From: Petunia secreta
Lineage: Eukaryota > Streptophyta > Magnoliopsida > Solanales > Solanaceae
Assembly: GCA_029990175.1 (NCBI GenBank)
Contig: JARKIP010000035.1
Coordinates: 37,152,001-37,216,000 of the forward strand
Direction: 5' to 3'
DNA: 64,000 bases
Both the position numbers and the translations under genes were made by a program. Below the pieces are notes generated by a model that worked only from the letters and a program-made list of their open reading frames with translations, was not told the DNA's origin and ran no database searches. Of the stretch, positions 1 through 12,400 are shown piece after piece (the stretch's first letter is position 1; each line of letters starts with the position of its first letter).

Positions 1-300
1 CGAGGCCTTTACAACTTGGGAACCAAGGAAATCACAACTAGCATGTCCAAGTTAAAGTTCGGAATGGAATGAATGAGACTCGATGTACGGACGGTTATTT
101 ACAGTGCGCACTTGAGGCCAAAAGGAGTTCTACGACTCTTCTTTGAATTCTAATCTCCTCTACGCACGAATACCTAATACGCTAAAGGATTAGTGTTAAT
201 AAAGTAGGCCAATTACCCTAGAAACACTAACCAAGAGGTACGGAAGCAAACGGGACACAAAAATACACAAAACGAAGCCAAACGGAGCCACCCCAGGAGT

Positions 301-312
301 GGGCGGTCCGCC
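301..312. repeat. Palindromic module of J leader, split by element A
   Basis: GGGCGGTCCGCC, one member of the J leader cassette. The insertion of A duplicated its right half (CCGCC), so A landed inside the palindrome itself. Confidence 0.85.
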
Positions 313-1140
313 TGATGCAGCTCAAAGTGCTGATCAAGGACCCGATGACAATCAACCGAGGAGATCTCCACCGAAGGCAATGACTGATCTACCGGGGAGA
401 CGAATCACTCGAAGCCAAGCTAAGCTGCTCCATGACATGCACGTACAGCTGACCATGATGGGAAGTAGCATGTGTTCGGAGAGGGAATTGCAAGGTGTTG
501 AAACCAAGGGCCACATCTTCAAAATTGAGCCCGAGGACAAGGTTACCGAACAGCACCTCTTGGCCCCGGGCAGCATAGAGCCGAACACAACAACATGTGT
601 TCGATGCTAAGTCAGCGCCCGATGAGGTGTGTGTTCGAGCAGACAATCGAGAATCGAAGCCAAGGCTGACCGAAGTCAAAAGCTGCCGAACACATTTTAG
701 TTCAGCCCTGCGTGGCTTATTTCTATTGGTCGCTTGTGACTCTTTTACTAGTTTTCCCTTAGTAGTCCCTATATAAACCTTATTCCCTTACACTGTAAGT
801 AGCTAGTTGTTTTTGGATATTGAATTGAATGAAAGTGCCGAGCACATTTCTTCTTGTCTCCGTCGTGAGCAAAACCCCGGTGAGGGCTTTAAAGGACTTG
901 TGGCTTTCGGTTAGTCCGATTGAACATTCCTCTTGATCATTCAGTTTGCAAGAGGCAATGTTCTCTTGAGGATTGTTGCATAGTTAGGGTGATTCTTGTC
1001 TCCCTTTTGATCGAGCTTTGGGACAGGTTCCCCACTGTTCTTTCGAAAGAAGCAAGTTTTGTCTTGCTTTTATCTTCTTCTTTATTTAATCTTGTTCCGC
1101 GTTTGTGCTAAGCAACCCCTTCTGGAATTGCATTGCACCA
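313..1140 (+). repeat. 5' LTR of A (828 bp)
   Basis: Starts TGATGCAG and ends TTGCACCA, followed at once by the primer-binding site. A TATATAAA box lies at 770-777. The first part repeats the C-terminal pol code found in the 3' copy. CGAACACA-like octamers occur in both orientations, for example 471-478, 582-589, 596-603, 630-637 and 687-694. Confidence 0.96.
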
Positions 1141-2363
1141 TCTTGGTATCAGAGCACGGTTTGGGCCTGTTTCTACAACCCCAATCCTGTTCAAGTTATC
1201 TTTATTTTCGTGCGTTGAGTCTTTGTTTTCCATTTCGTGTTCCTGTTTGTTTTGTTACTGTTGGTGTTTTTACAAAAAAAAAAAAAAAAAAAAAAAAAGT
1301 GTTAAAAGAAAATTCAAAAATTGTGTTTGATTGTTGGTTGTTTGGGAAAAACAATCTTGGATTCTTGTTCACCATCGAGTTCTGATTCCAACGAATACCC
1401 GACGTACTGATTTCGTGACTAGGGTTTCTTGGTGAATATTGGACTGTTTTGAGCTTCCTTGGTGACTGGAAATCGAACCCCAGCTGTGTTGGTGGAGACC
1501 GATGAAGGTTGGTGGTTCTTGAGTGATTTGGGTTTGTTTATTGCTTAAATTCGAAGTTCTTAAGATTGGAAACGTTGTCCGTACACCGGAAAATTGTTAC
1601 AAGTTCGTAACAGTGTGCGACGCGTCGAACTGAATCTTAGCTCAAGGAGCTTCGTTTGATTTCCTCCGTTGTTGTTTGGAACCGGAGTTGAAAGAAGCAA
1701 CTCAGATCTGTTGAATTTCGTGGTCAGTGAACCGAAGTTGTTGCGTCCGTACGCCGGAGCAAGGTCACTGTTCCATTGAAGAAGAAAGGGGTTAAAATTT
1801 TAACATCAAAGCCCCAGGTGAAAATTGTCGGCTGAAAAGGGAAAGTGGATAAGGTAAAACCCTATCCGTACCAAAGGGGACCACTTTTGTACGAACAGAA
1901 GTGGGTGTGATCGAAAAAGATTCCTAAAGGGAATCCAAAAAGGGTAGATTCTCCTAGGTTTTCACTTTCTTTCGTGTCTAATTTTGGTTGGTGGATCTTT
2001 TGAGTATTTGTTCTACTCAAGGTCGTACTAACTCTTTTAAGCTGATAGGAACTCGTGCGAAGGGGTGACCGAAGTTCAAACTTTCGTAGAAATTCTTTTG
2101 ACTCCCCGAGCTCAGTTAAAAGCGTCCGTTCCATCGAGTCGAACATCACTTCACTCTTCCCGAAGAGGCAGTGACTATTGTCGAACTTGAAGGATCTTAG
2201 AGGACCGATCAATTGGACGAGCCACTGTTAACAAGTCCTTGAGTGATCAAAAAACCGAACCCATAAATTGAGTGGACCCGAGTGCCACCCATCAAAGGTG
2301 AGGGAGTGTGTGAGGTGATTTCTAACCTTAATCTTTGTTTGATCTTTGACTTGTGCAGGTACA
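1141..2363 (+). other. Untranslated leader of A, between PBS and gag
   Basis: About 1.2 kb without a gene. It holds the PBS at its start, a run of about 25 A residues near 1274-1298 (much shorter in B), a short inverted repeat CTCTTC-CC-GAAGAG at 2154-2167, and a GTGAGGG motif followed by an AG-ending pyrimidine-rich stretch just before the gag start. No GGCG-type palindromic cassette is seen here, unlike in the non-A/B families. Confidence 0.85.
1144..1155 (+). other. Primer-binding site of A
   Basis: TGGTATCAGAGC, the usual complement to the 3' end of plant initiator Met-tRNA, three bases after the 5' LTR. Confidence 0.93.
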
Positions 2364-5300
2364 ATGGCTTGAAACGATGGCAAAGGCATTGAAAAGCCTG
2401 AATTGTCGTTAGCCGATCTCATGGCTGCGATACAAGGCATCAGTGCCGAAGTAAGAGGAGTGAGTGCTCGAGTAGCTAACCTCGAGCAGGGAAGTGCGTC
2501 CGCGGCCATGCATGGGTCCGGCGCTGGAACAAGTGAATCCACTCCGATGAAACCTGATCTGTATGCTGAGCTTCTTCGACAACATCAGTTGACGAGTGAA
2601 GCAATTCGAAGAGAGCTTAACTTGGGCAATCCCCAAGCTGGAAACCAAAACTTGGGCATTCCCCGAGGAGAGAGGTTACCACTTCCAAGGACCCGAAGAG
2701 ATCTTGGAGCTGTAACCGAAGAGGTCGATGAAGAGGAATTTCCCGAGGACAAATATGAGCGTGAGCCGCCATTCGCTCAACGAAGGCAAGCTCACCGAGG
2801 ACGTGGAAATTTCCGAGGTCGAGGCTGAGGCGCAAATGTTGAAAGAAATATTGAGCGTGAGGCTGATGATCGAGAAGATGAGTTTCCCGAGCAGGCTAGA
2901 GCTGTTCGAGACTCTAACTTGAACAGTGTCAAGATCACTATTCCACCCTTTAAAGGAACTAGTGATCCCGACGAGTACCTTGAATGGAAGCTTAAAATGG
3001 AGCGCATCTTTGAAACAAATGAGATGACCGATGAGAGAAAAGCTGCCCATGCCATTGCTTCGTTCGAAGCTTATGCATCAACATGGTGGGAATCTGACAA
3101 GAGGCATAGAAGAAGAAATGACTATCCAGTAGTCAATACATGGCCACAGTTGATGAGGGCGATGGATGGTAAGTACTTAAGTGCCAAATACAGGCAGACT
3201 CAAATGCAAAAACTCTATGAGTTAAAGCAAGGGTCTAAATCCGTCCAAGAGTACCACGATGAGTTTGAAAAGGTTCGATTGAATCTTGATCTGGTCGAAG
3301 ACGAAGAGCAAGCCATTATCAGATTTAAAAATGGCTTGGCTAGTGATGTGTCATCTCAGTTGAGACTCCACGTGTACCACACCTTGGAAGATCTGTTCGA
3401 TGCTGCCACCGAAGCTGAAAAATTGGTGAAGGACGATAAGGCAAACCGGTATCGAGGAGTCACTACTTCTACTCCTTTGAACCGAGGTAAAGAATGGAAA
3501 AGTCCAAACCAAACAAGTGCTAACGCTGTTCGAGATTCGAAGAGACCCTTCGAAAGAGGTGTGACCGTTAACCAACCAAGAGAAGTGGGAGGTAAAGTTC
3601 AACTCAACTCTCCTAGTGCTTCAAATATTCAGTGTCTCAAATGCAAAGGTTATGGTCACATGGCAAAAGAGTGTCCAACTCGCAAGGTTATGCTTCTGCT
3701 CGAAGATGGAACCGTCCATGAGCAAGCGAGTGACACCGAGGAGGAAATTATCGAGGACACTGATCGAGCTGAAGATGATGGTGATCATGAGGCTGCCGAA
3801 GCTGATCATCTGGAAATGTTTCTTGTGGTTCGAAGGAATTTGAGCTGCATGACTCTTGAAGAAGAGGACAACCAAAGAGAAAACCTCTTTCATGCCCGAT
3901 GTCGAGTGAGGGGAAAGGTGTGTTCGATGATCATTGACTCTGGTAGCTGTGCAAATGTGGTGAGCCAAACTTTGGTTTCACAAATGGGACTACCTACGAT
4001 GAAGCATCCCCACCCTTACAAATTACAATGGCTGAATGAGTGTGGAGAATTGAGGGTTGTCAAACAAGTGTGGATCAAGTTTAGAATCGGCGAGTATCAA
4101 GATGAAATGGTATTCGATGTGGTGCCGATGCAAGCTTGTCATTTGCTCTTGGGTCGACCATGGCAATATGACCGAACAGCTGTTCACAATGGCAGATCCA
4201 ACACTTACACCGTAAAGCTTGATGGGAAGAGTTTCATCCTCAAACCATTGTCTCCGAAACAAGTCTCCGAGGACTATAAACGAATGAAAGAATTGAAAGA
4301 AGCGGCCAAAGCTAAGCTTCCGATAGGAGCAAAATTGGGACCCGAAGAAATAAACTCACCGACCGAAGTGAAAGGAATTTGTGCAATCATGCAACCCGGT
4401 GAGATCTGACGAGGCAACGACCACGGTCAGATGATGATTTGCCTCGTGCACAAGGGTATCCTTCTAAACTCTAATGATGATTTTTCTAATGATAACCCTT
4501 TGCCTTTGTTTGTTCAAAAAGTTTTGCAGGACTTCGAGGACATGTTTCCCGAGGAAATGCCAGGTGGATTACCTCCGTTGAGGGGAATCGAGCACCAAAT
4601 TGACTTCGTACCAGGGTCTCAAATCCCTAACAAACCTGCATACCGGTGTAATCCCGAAGACACCAAAGAGCTCCAACGGCAGGTTGATGAATTGCTGAAC
4701 AAGGGCCTCGTTCGAGAGAGCTTGAGTCCTTGCGCCGTTCCTGTTATCCTTGTCCCGAAGAAGGATGGAACATGGCGAATGTGTGTTGACTGTCGAGCAG
4801 TCAACAAAATAACGGTAAAGTATCGTCATCCTATCCCTCGATTAGATGACATGCTAGATGAGTTAAGTGGTTCTTCATGCTTTTCGAAGATAGACCTCAG
4901 GTCCGGTTACCATCAGATCCGAATGAAAACCGGGGACGAGTGGAAAACCGCATTCAAGACCAAATTCGGTCTCTATGAATGGTTGGTGATGCCTTTTGGC
5001 TTATCCAATGCACCGAGCACATTCATGCGACTGATGAACCATGTGCTCAAACCGTTCATAAATAAGTTTGTTGTCGTTTATTTCGATGACATACTTGTTT
5101 ATAGCAGAACCGTGGATGAACATGTCGACCACCTAAGGCAAGTACTTGAAAAGCTTCGAGAAGAGAAGTTGTATGCCAACTTCAAGAAATGCGCCTTTGG
5201 TGTCGATCGTGTAGTCTTTCTTGGATTTGTTGTCAGTGTTAATGGTGTCGAAGTCGACGAATCAAAAGTCGAAGCCATCAAAGATTGGCCAACTCCAACC

Positions 5301-7463
5301 TCGGTATCACAAGTTCGTAGCTTCCATGGCTTAGCTAGCTTTTACCGAAGGTTTGTTCGTGACTTTAGCACCATAGCAGCTCCTTTAACCGAGCTGGTGA
5401 AGAAAGACAATCCATTTGTGTGGGGAGAGTCCCAAGAGAGGGCTTTCCAAGAGTTGAAGCGGAGGCTTTGTTCTGCCCCGTTGTTGCAACTCGCTGATTT
5501 CGGCAAAGCATTCGAAGTCGAGTGTGATGCGTCTGGAGTTGGGATCGGAGGAGTGCTGATGCAAGACTCGAAGCCGATCGCTTACTTTAGCAAAAAGCTT
5601 AAGGGTGCAACTTTGAATTACTCTACGTATGACAAAGAGTTGTATGCCCTCGTTCGAGCACTCGCCCATTGGCAGCATTATTTGTGGCCTCGAGAGTTTG
5701 TGATCAAAAGTGATCATGAGTCTTTGAAACACCTCCGAGGTCAGGAGAAATTAAATCGAAGACATGCCAAGTGGGTTGAATTCATTGAAAGTTTTCCCTA
5801 TGTAATTCATTACAAAAAGGGAAAAGATAATGTTGTGGCCGATGCGCTATCAAGGAAATTTGCCTTAGCGACCACTCTCGCCTCTAGGCTCATGGGATTC
5901 GAAAGCATCAAGTCGATGTACGAGGACGATCCCAAGCTGAAATATGTTCGAGACGCAATCTTGAGTGGCCGAAAGGTTGAGAAATATCAGTGGCATGATG
6001 GCTACCTCTTCAAAAATGGGAGGGTTTGTGTGCCAGTGTCATCGTGGAGAGAGCTCTTGGTTCGAGAAGCTCACTCCGGTGGACTGATGGGGCACTTCGG
6101 TGTCGACAAAACTCTTGGTATCTTGACCGAGCAGTTCCATTGGCCCAAAATGCGATGAGATGTGGAAAAGCTTTGCAACGCTTGTCTCGTTTGCAAGAAA
6201 GCTAAATCGAAGTCCAACCCTCATGGTTTGTACACCCCGTTACCTGTGCCTGATCGACCGTGGGTTGATATATCAATGGACTTTGTCTTGGGGTTACCGA
6301 GGTCGGGGGGAGGACATGATAGCATCTTCGTTGTGGTTGATCGATTTTCGAAAATGGCTCACTTTATTCCTTGCAAGAAGTGTGATGATGCACAGCATGT
6401 AGCTACATTGTTTGTTTCTAATGTGTTGAAATTGCATGGTGTACCTCGTACTATTGTGAGTGATCGAGACACAAAATTCTTGAGTCATTTTTGGAAGTGT
6501 CTATGGGGTGCCCTCGGCACCAAACTACTCTTCTCGACGTCTCACCATCCACAGACTGATGGACAGACCGAGGTAGTTAACCGAACCTTGGGATCTTTGC
6601 TTCGGGCAATGACCAAAGGGAAGGTTGGAAACTGGGCTGATCGTTTGCCCATGATGGAGTTTGCATACAATCGAACGGTGCATAGAATGATCAACATGAC
6701 CCCGTTTGAATGTGTGTATGGCTTTAATCCTTTAATTCCACTTGATTTAACCCCATTGCCTCGAGATTCTATTCTTGATTTTGAAGGTACTCGACGAGCA
6801 GCTGCCTTGATCGAATTGCATGCAAAGGTGAAGAAGAACCTCGAGGAGGCCTATGCAAAGGTTGCCTTAAAGAAAAACAAAGGGCGTAAAAAGTTGGAAT
6901 TAAGGAAGGGAGATTGGGTTTGGGTTCACTTTCGAAAGGAACGCTTCCCGAACCAAAGGAAAGGAAAGTTGGCTCCTCGAGGGGATGGTCCATTTCAAGT
7001 GTTGACCAAGATCAACAACAATGCCTACGTGATCAACCTCCCTGGTGAGTATAACGTGTCCAACACCTTTAATGTTGCTGACTTAGTTCCTTGTGTTGTA
7101 GGTCCAACTTCGGAGGACGAGGATGAATCGATTTCGAGGACGAAATCCTCTCAAGAAGGGGAGGATGATGCAGCTCAAAGTGCTGATCAAGGACCCGATG
7201 ACAATCAACCGAGGAGATCTCCACCGAAGGCAATGACTGATCTACCGGGGAGACGAATCACTCAAAGCCAAGCTAAGCTGCTCCATGACATGCACGTACA
7301 GCTGACCATGATGGGAAGTAGCATGTGTTCGGAGAGGGAATTGCAAGGTGTTGAAACCAAGGGCCACATCTTCAAAATTGAGCCCGAGGACAAGGTTACC
7401 GAACAGCAGCTCTTGGCCCCGGGCAGCATAGAGCCGAACACAACAACATGTGTTCGATGCTAA
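2364..7463 (+). pseudogene. gag-pol: gag-pol of A, four in-frame stops
   Basis: One reading frame encodes Gag, a CCHC knuckle, aspartic protease (IIDSGSCANV), RT (VVYFDDILVYS), RNase H and integrase with the GPF module, ending about 98 codons inside the 3' LTR. The frame never shifts, but TGA stops interrupt it at 2370-2372 (third codon), 2826-2828, 4407-4409 and 6156-6158. Compared with the intact copy in B, the second and fourth come from CGA to TGA, typical of decay of methylated CpG. The knuckle reads CLKC instead of CHKC. A is very close to B along its length. The polyprotein cannot be made whole, so recent movement would have needed proteins supplied by a relative, or the stops arose after insertion. 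Confidence 0.93.
7130..7165 (+). promoter_or_regulatory. Pre-PPT inverted repeat and polypurine tract of A
   Basis: GATTTCG-AGGA-CGAAATC at 7130-7147 is a perfect 7-bp-arm inverted repeat. It is followed by the tract AAGAAGGGGAGGA (7153-7165) that directly abuts the 3' LTR and should prime plus-strand DNA synthesis. Confidence 0.85.
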
Positions 7464-7993
7464 GTCAGCGCCCGATGAGGTGTGTGTTCGAGCAGACAAT
7501 CGAGAATCGAAGCCAAGGCTGACCGAAGTCAAAAGCTGCCGAACATATTTTAGTTCAGCCCTGCGTGGCTTATTTCTATTGGTCGCTTGTGACTCTTTTA
7601 CTAGTTTACCCTTAGTAGTCCCTATATAAACCTTATTCCCTTACACTGTAAGTAGCTAGTTGTTTTTGGATATTGAATTGAATGAAAGTGCCGAGCACAT
7701 TTCTTCTTGTCTCCGTCGTGAGCAAAACCCCGGTGAGGGCTTTAAAGGACTTGTGGCTTTCGGTTAGTCCGATTGAACATTCCTCTTGATCATTCAGTTT
7801 GCAAGAGGCAATGTTCTCTTGAGGATTGTTGCATAGTTAGGGTGATTCTTGTCTCCCTTTTGATCGAGCTTTGGGACAGGTTCCCCACTGTTCTTTCGAA
7901 AGAAGCAAGTTTTGTCTTGCTTTTATCTTCTTCTTTATTTAATCTTGTTCCGCGTTTGTGCTAAGCAACCCCTTCGGGAATTGCATTGCACCA
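7166..7993 (+). repeat. 3' LTR of A (828 bp)
   Basis: Same length and ends as the 5' copy, with about five differences. The TATA box is at 7623-7630. The gag-pol frame enters it and stops at 7463. Confidence 0.96.
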
Positions 7994-8008
7994 CCGCCTC
8001 TGTAAAGT

Positions 8009-8084
8009 GGGCGCCCCGCCTACTCAAAATACAGAGAGCAACATAAAAATGGGCGGACCGCCTACTATTTGGGCGCCCCGCCTA
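8009..8084. repeat. Palindromic cassette in J leader
   Basis: Three modules of the GGGCGNNCCGCCTA type at 8009, 8051 and 8071 (steps of 42 and 20 bp), continuing the module at 301-312. Confidence 0.85.
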
Positions 8085-8556
8085 CTGGCAATTTCAGCAC
8101 AGTCCGAAAACGGGTTTTTGGCTCGTTTTGCACTCAAAATCCAACGTTTTCGACTCGTTTTCGATTCTAATGATACCCAAAGATGTATTTGATGATTCTA
8201 AACAATCCCCAATAGGTTTAAACCCCAAACAAACAACAATCAATCAATTTTGATTCTTGAGCAAAATTCTAGGGTTCTTGAAAATTTTGGAGATTTGAAT
8301 TCTTCAATTTTTGAAATACACCACCAAATCTTGTAATTTTGGTACCAAAAGAACGGGAATACAATAAGGAACAAACCCCAATGATTTTTAATGTATGGGT
8401 GTTCCAATCCAACAAGTTCTACCAAATTTTGTGAAATTTTCAACTTTTTCAATTTTTTTGTTTTTCTTCAAATTTTCAAGAACAAACACAACAATAACAA
8501 AGATAAGGATACTACGAACAAGGAACGAGGGTTTGTAAGAAAAACACCCGATCCGT

Positions 8557-8568
8557 GCTCTGATACCA
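8557..8568 (-). other. Primer-binding site of J
   Basis: GCTCTGATACCA, the reverse complement of the initiator Met-tRNA primer site, just left of the J 5' LTR. Confidence 0.92.
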
Positions 8569-8570
8569 AC

Positions 8571-9424
8571 TGATGCAGGGCAAAATACGCGGAAGCTAAA
8601 CACGATACAAACAATGCGGAAGCGATAAAAGATAACAAGAAATCGAGACTAGGAAGGCAAGAAAGTAGAAGAAAGAATCGAATTCAATTTACTAACGTTA
8701 ATTGAATTCAAAAGGGAGAAGGGAAACTCGAACCTTACAATGGAATCAAACTAGGTGTCGATCTCCATAGGTTCCAAGTCGAGACATACACGAGCCTCGG
8801 GCTCAAACAAGAAGGGCTCGGCCTCTTCAATGTTCTCTCTCAATTCTATCTTCTAAACAATGACTAACTAACTAATGAATGAAATGGCTAAGGGAAGTTA
8901 TATAGTTTTCCCATACACAATTGTGAAATGACTAAAAGCCCTTAAGACAAGTTAGTGTAATAAAAGCACCTAGGGCTAGAATAGGAATTACACCACAAAA
9001 ACAAGTCTTCAAATGGCCCGTGAGTAGGCGCCCCGCCTATCCAAAAGAGGCGCCCCGCCTAGTTGAAGTGTAGGCAACTAGGCGCCCCACCACCATGGAG
9101 TAGGCGCCCCACCTTGCTGGAAGTAGGCGCCCCACCTACTTGAAGTAGGCGGTCCGCCTAAAATACAGGCGGCCAGAGATCCTGAGGGTGAGCTTCAACT
9201 GGGCGGTCCGCCCCTTTGAGTAGGCGGTCCGCCCCTTCCTGGAGGTCCTTGGAATGGCTCAAAATGTGTCCCCCGAGCCTCTCCTTTGATGCCCACGTGC
9301 TCCTCCTTCCTTGGCGCTCCAATGCAAGATCTTCAAGACGTTTCCGGAGCCCTTGCCTTGTGTTCATTGTGCTTTCAAGCTTGGTTCTTGATGGTTGTTG
9401 ATTAGGCCATTTTATCCGGCATCA
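8571..9424 (-). repeat. 5' LTR of J (854 bp)
   Basis: On the minus strand it starts TGATGCCGG and ends TGCATCA. A TATATAA box lies at 8898-8904. Its outer 230 bp match the G LTR fragment at 16278-16509. Unlike the autonomous LTRs, its start does not encode the TRSQAK-type polyprotein tail. Confidence 0.92.
9025..9233. repeat. Palindromic cassette in J LTR
   Basis: Nine modules of the AGGCGCCCCGCCT, AGGCGCCCCACC and AGGCGGTCCGCC types start near 9026, 9048, 9080, 9102, 9125, 9147, 9166, 9201 and 9222, giving steps of 22, 32, 22, 23, 22, 19, 35 and 21 bp. The module at 9166 is truncated. Confidence 0.88.
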
Positions 9425-12400
9425 AAGTCACAAACATTGAAAGTATTAGAAACTTGATACTCACTTGGCAAGTCGACCACGTAGGCATTGTTGTTTATCT
9501 TCGAGAGCACTTGGAATGGTCCATCTCCCCGGGGTGCCAACTTCCCTTTCCTTAGGTTTGGAAACCTTTCTTTCCGGAAGTGCACCCAAACATAGTCACC
9601 CTTCTTGAGTTCCACCTTCTTGCGGCCTTTGTTTTTCTTGGAGGCAACCTTAGCATAAGTTTCCTCCAAGTTCTTCTTCGCCTTTGCATGGAGCTCAACC
9701 AAAGCCTTGGCTCTAGCTTTACCTTCAAAATTAACAACCATTTCCCTTGGCAAAGGGGTTAGATCAAGGGGAATCAAGGGGTTAAATCCATAAACACACT
9801 CGAATGGAGTCATGCCTATCATGCTATGCAATGTGCGATTGTAGGCAAACTCCATAAGAGGTAGACGATCAATCCAAGTCCCGGCCTTACCTCGAGTCAT
9901 GGCTCTAAGAAGAGCTCCCAAGGTTCGGTTACCACTTCCGTTTGCCCATCGGTTTGGGGGTGGTGGGACGTGGAGAACAAGAGCTTGGTGCCTAAAGCAC
10001 CCCATAAACACCTCCAAAAATGACTTAGGAACTTAGTGTCCCTATCACTCACTATGGTTTGAGGCACACCATGCAACTTCAAAACATTTTCAATAAACAA
10101 AGTTGCCACATGTTGTGCATCATCACATTTCTTGCACGGAATGAAATGAGCCATTTTGGAGAACCTATCCACAACAACATAAATGCTATCATGGCCCCCT
10201 CTAGTCCTTGGTAATCCCATCACAAAATCCATTGAGATATCCAACCACGGACTAGTAGGTACGGGGAGAGGGGTATACAACCCATGAGGGTGGGCTTTAG
10301 ATTTGGCACGTTTGCACTCAAGGCAATTAGTGCAAAACTTCTCCACATGCACCCTCATCTTTGGCCAATAGAATTGTTCTTGAAGAATGGCCAAAGTCTT
10401 TCTTGTGCCAAAATGTCCCATGAGTCCCCCGCAATGTGCTTCATGCACAAGCAACTCTCTCCAAGAGGACTCCGGAATGCACACTCTACCATTTTTGAAG
10501 ATATAACCATTAACCCATTGGTATTTGTCCACTCTCTCCCCTTTCTCTAGAGTGTCATGGACACTCTTTAGCTTCGGGTCATGAGCATACATCAATTTAA
10601 TGCTCTCAAAACCCATGAGCTTAGAGGTGAGAGTGGTGGCTAGAGCAAACTTTCTCGAAAGCGCATCCGCCACGACATTGTCTTTCCCTTTCTTGTATTG
10701 GATCACATAGGGAAAAGACTCAATGAATTCAACCCACTTGGCATGTCTCTTATTGAGCTTCTCTTGGCCTCTCAAATGCTTGAGTGACTCATGATCACTC
10801 TTGATTACAAACTCACGAGGCCAAAGATAGTGTTGCCAATGGGCAAGGGCTCTCACAAGGGCATACAACTCCTTGTCATATGTCGAATAATTCAAGGAGG
10901 CCCCTTTCAACTTTTCACTAAAGTAGGCGATGGGTTTGCTATCTTGCATTAATACACCACCAATTCCCACCCCCGAGGCATCACACTCAACCTCAAATGC
11001 CTTCCCGAAGTCGGGCAATTGCAATAGCGGGGCGGTACTCAACCTACTTTTCAATTCATGGAAGGCCTTCTCTTGAGGCTCTCCCCAAACAAACGGTTGG
11101 TCTTTCTTCACCAATTCGGTGAGTGGAGCGGCAATGGAGCTAAAGTCCCTCACAAATCGCCTATAAAAGCTTGCGAGACCATGAAAGCTCCTCACTTGAG
11201 TCACGGTAGTAGGAGTAGGCCAATCACGTATGGCCTCTACTTTAGACTCATCCACCTCCACTCCTTGGGCACTAACAACAAACCCGAGAAAGACAACCTT
11301 CTCCACACCAAAGGCACACTTTTTGAAATTTGCATAGAGCTTTTCGGCTCTCAAAGCTTCAAGCACTTGCCTTAGGTGGTCAACATGTTCATCAATTGTC
11401 CTACTATAGATCAAGATATCATCAAAATAGACAACGACAAACTTGTTGATAAAAGACTTCAAAACATGATTCATGAGTCGCATGAAAGTGCTAGGTGCGT
11501 TGGATAGCCCGAAAGGCATAACCAACCATTCATAGAGACCAAATTTGGTCTTGAATGCGGTTTTCCATTCATCCCCGGGTTTCATCCGGATTTGATGGTA
11601 GCCGGACCTAAGGTCGATTTTGGAAAAGACACACGACCCACTCAATTCATCCAACATATCATCAAGCCGTGGAATAGGGTGACGATACTTGATCGTTATC
11701 TTATTCACGGCTCGGCAATCTACGCACATTCTCCAAGTGCCGTCCTTCTTTGGGACAAGAATGACCGGAACGGCACAAGGACTCAAACTTTCCCTCACCA
11801 AGCCTTTTGAAAGCAAGTCATCAACTTGTTTTTGCAACTCCCTCGTATCCTCGGGATTGCTTCTATAAGCCGGCTTGTTCGGGATTTGAGAGCCCGGAAT
11901 AAAATCGATTTGATGTTCTATACCCCTCAAGGGAGGTAAGCCATCGGGCATCTCATCCGGGAACATGTCCCCAAAGTTCTCCAACACATTTTTCAAAGCA
12001 CTAGGCAAAGGACTAGGAGAATCATCATAATTAGAGTTTAGAGCCATACCTTTGTGCACTAGGCATATGAGAAGCTTGTTGCCATCATTTCCTCTTAGGA
12101 GCTCGCCCGGTTGCATCATGGCGCAAATGCCTCCGGTAGATGATGTTGGTGGGATTGCCACCATACTTTTGGACAAAGGACTAGTCTCAATGATTGACTT
12201 AGCCTTTGCCACCTCTCTCAACTCCTTCATTTTCTTGTAGTCATCACTCACTTGCTTAGGAGTGAGAGGTTTAAGTACATATCTCTTCCCTTCATGTTTG
12301 ACCGTGTAAGTATTGACACGACCGTCATGCACCACTTGCCTATCAAATTGCCAAGGCCTCCCTAAGAGTAGGTGGCACGCTTGCATGGGCACAACGTCAA

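Larger units (their letters stand above)
313..7993 (+). mobile_element. Element A: full-length CRM-type Ty3/Gypsy retrotransposon with stops in gag-pol
   Basis: Two 828-bp LTRs (TGATG...CA) flank a PBS, an untranslated leader, one gag-pol frame and a polypurine tract. The 5-bp target duplication CCGCC lies at 308-312 and 7994-7998. Removing A rejoins GGCGGTCCGCCTCTGTAAAG, which is present uninterrupted in the G leader at 19896-19915, so the empty site is visible in the same window. By eye the LTRs differ at about five positions. Same family as B. Confidence 0.96.
7994..8570 (-). other. PBS-proximal leader of J
   Basis: About 580 bp without a gene, read leftwards from the PBS of J. It holds two degenerate GGTACC-type blocks near 8170 and 8338 and palindromic modules at 8009-8022, 8051-8064 and 8071-8084. 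It continues at 1-312 after element A. Confidence 0.8.
1..9424 (-). mobile_element. Element J: non-autonomous CRM-type LTR retrotransposon, left part outside window
   Basis: The right end is a complete 5' LTR (8571-9424) with a primer-binding site just left of it, so the element reads leftwards. Its leader occupies 7994-8570 and, across the insertion of element A, 1-312. The 1-312 part closely matches the leader of G at 19608-19906, so J and G are one family. By comparison with G its first ORF should start roughly 90 bp left of position 1. Beyond 9424 the sequence is integrase code of K, so J landed inside K; the expected duplication would be AAGTC (9425-9429), but the left copy is off the window. 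Confidence 0.85.

Noticed and set aside
920..1111. Small 63-codon ORF repeated at 920, 7773, 35137 and 41958
   Set aside because: It lies in the same part of the four A/B-family LTRs and is repeated only because the LTRs are; no other support for coding.
1144..1155. tRNA gene remnants at TGGTATCAGAGC sites
   Set aside because: Only the 12-base primer match is present, always next to an LTR end; no cloverleaf around it.
1274..1298. Poly-A run as a retroposed poly-A tail
   Set aside because: It is inside the A leader, and B has a shorter run at the same place; simple homopolymer length change.
9412..9424. Deletion truncating the 3' end of K
   Set aside because: The junction is a perfect J LTR end, so insertion of J explains the break; the rest of K is expected left of the window.
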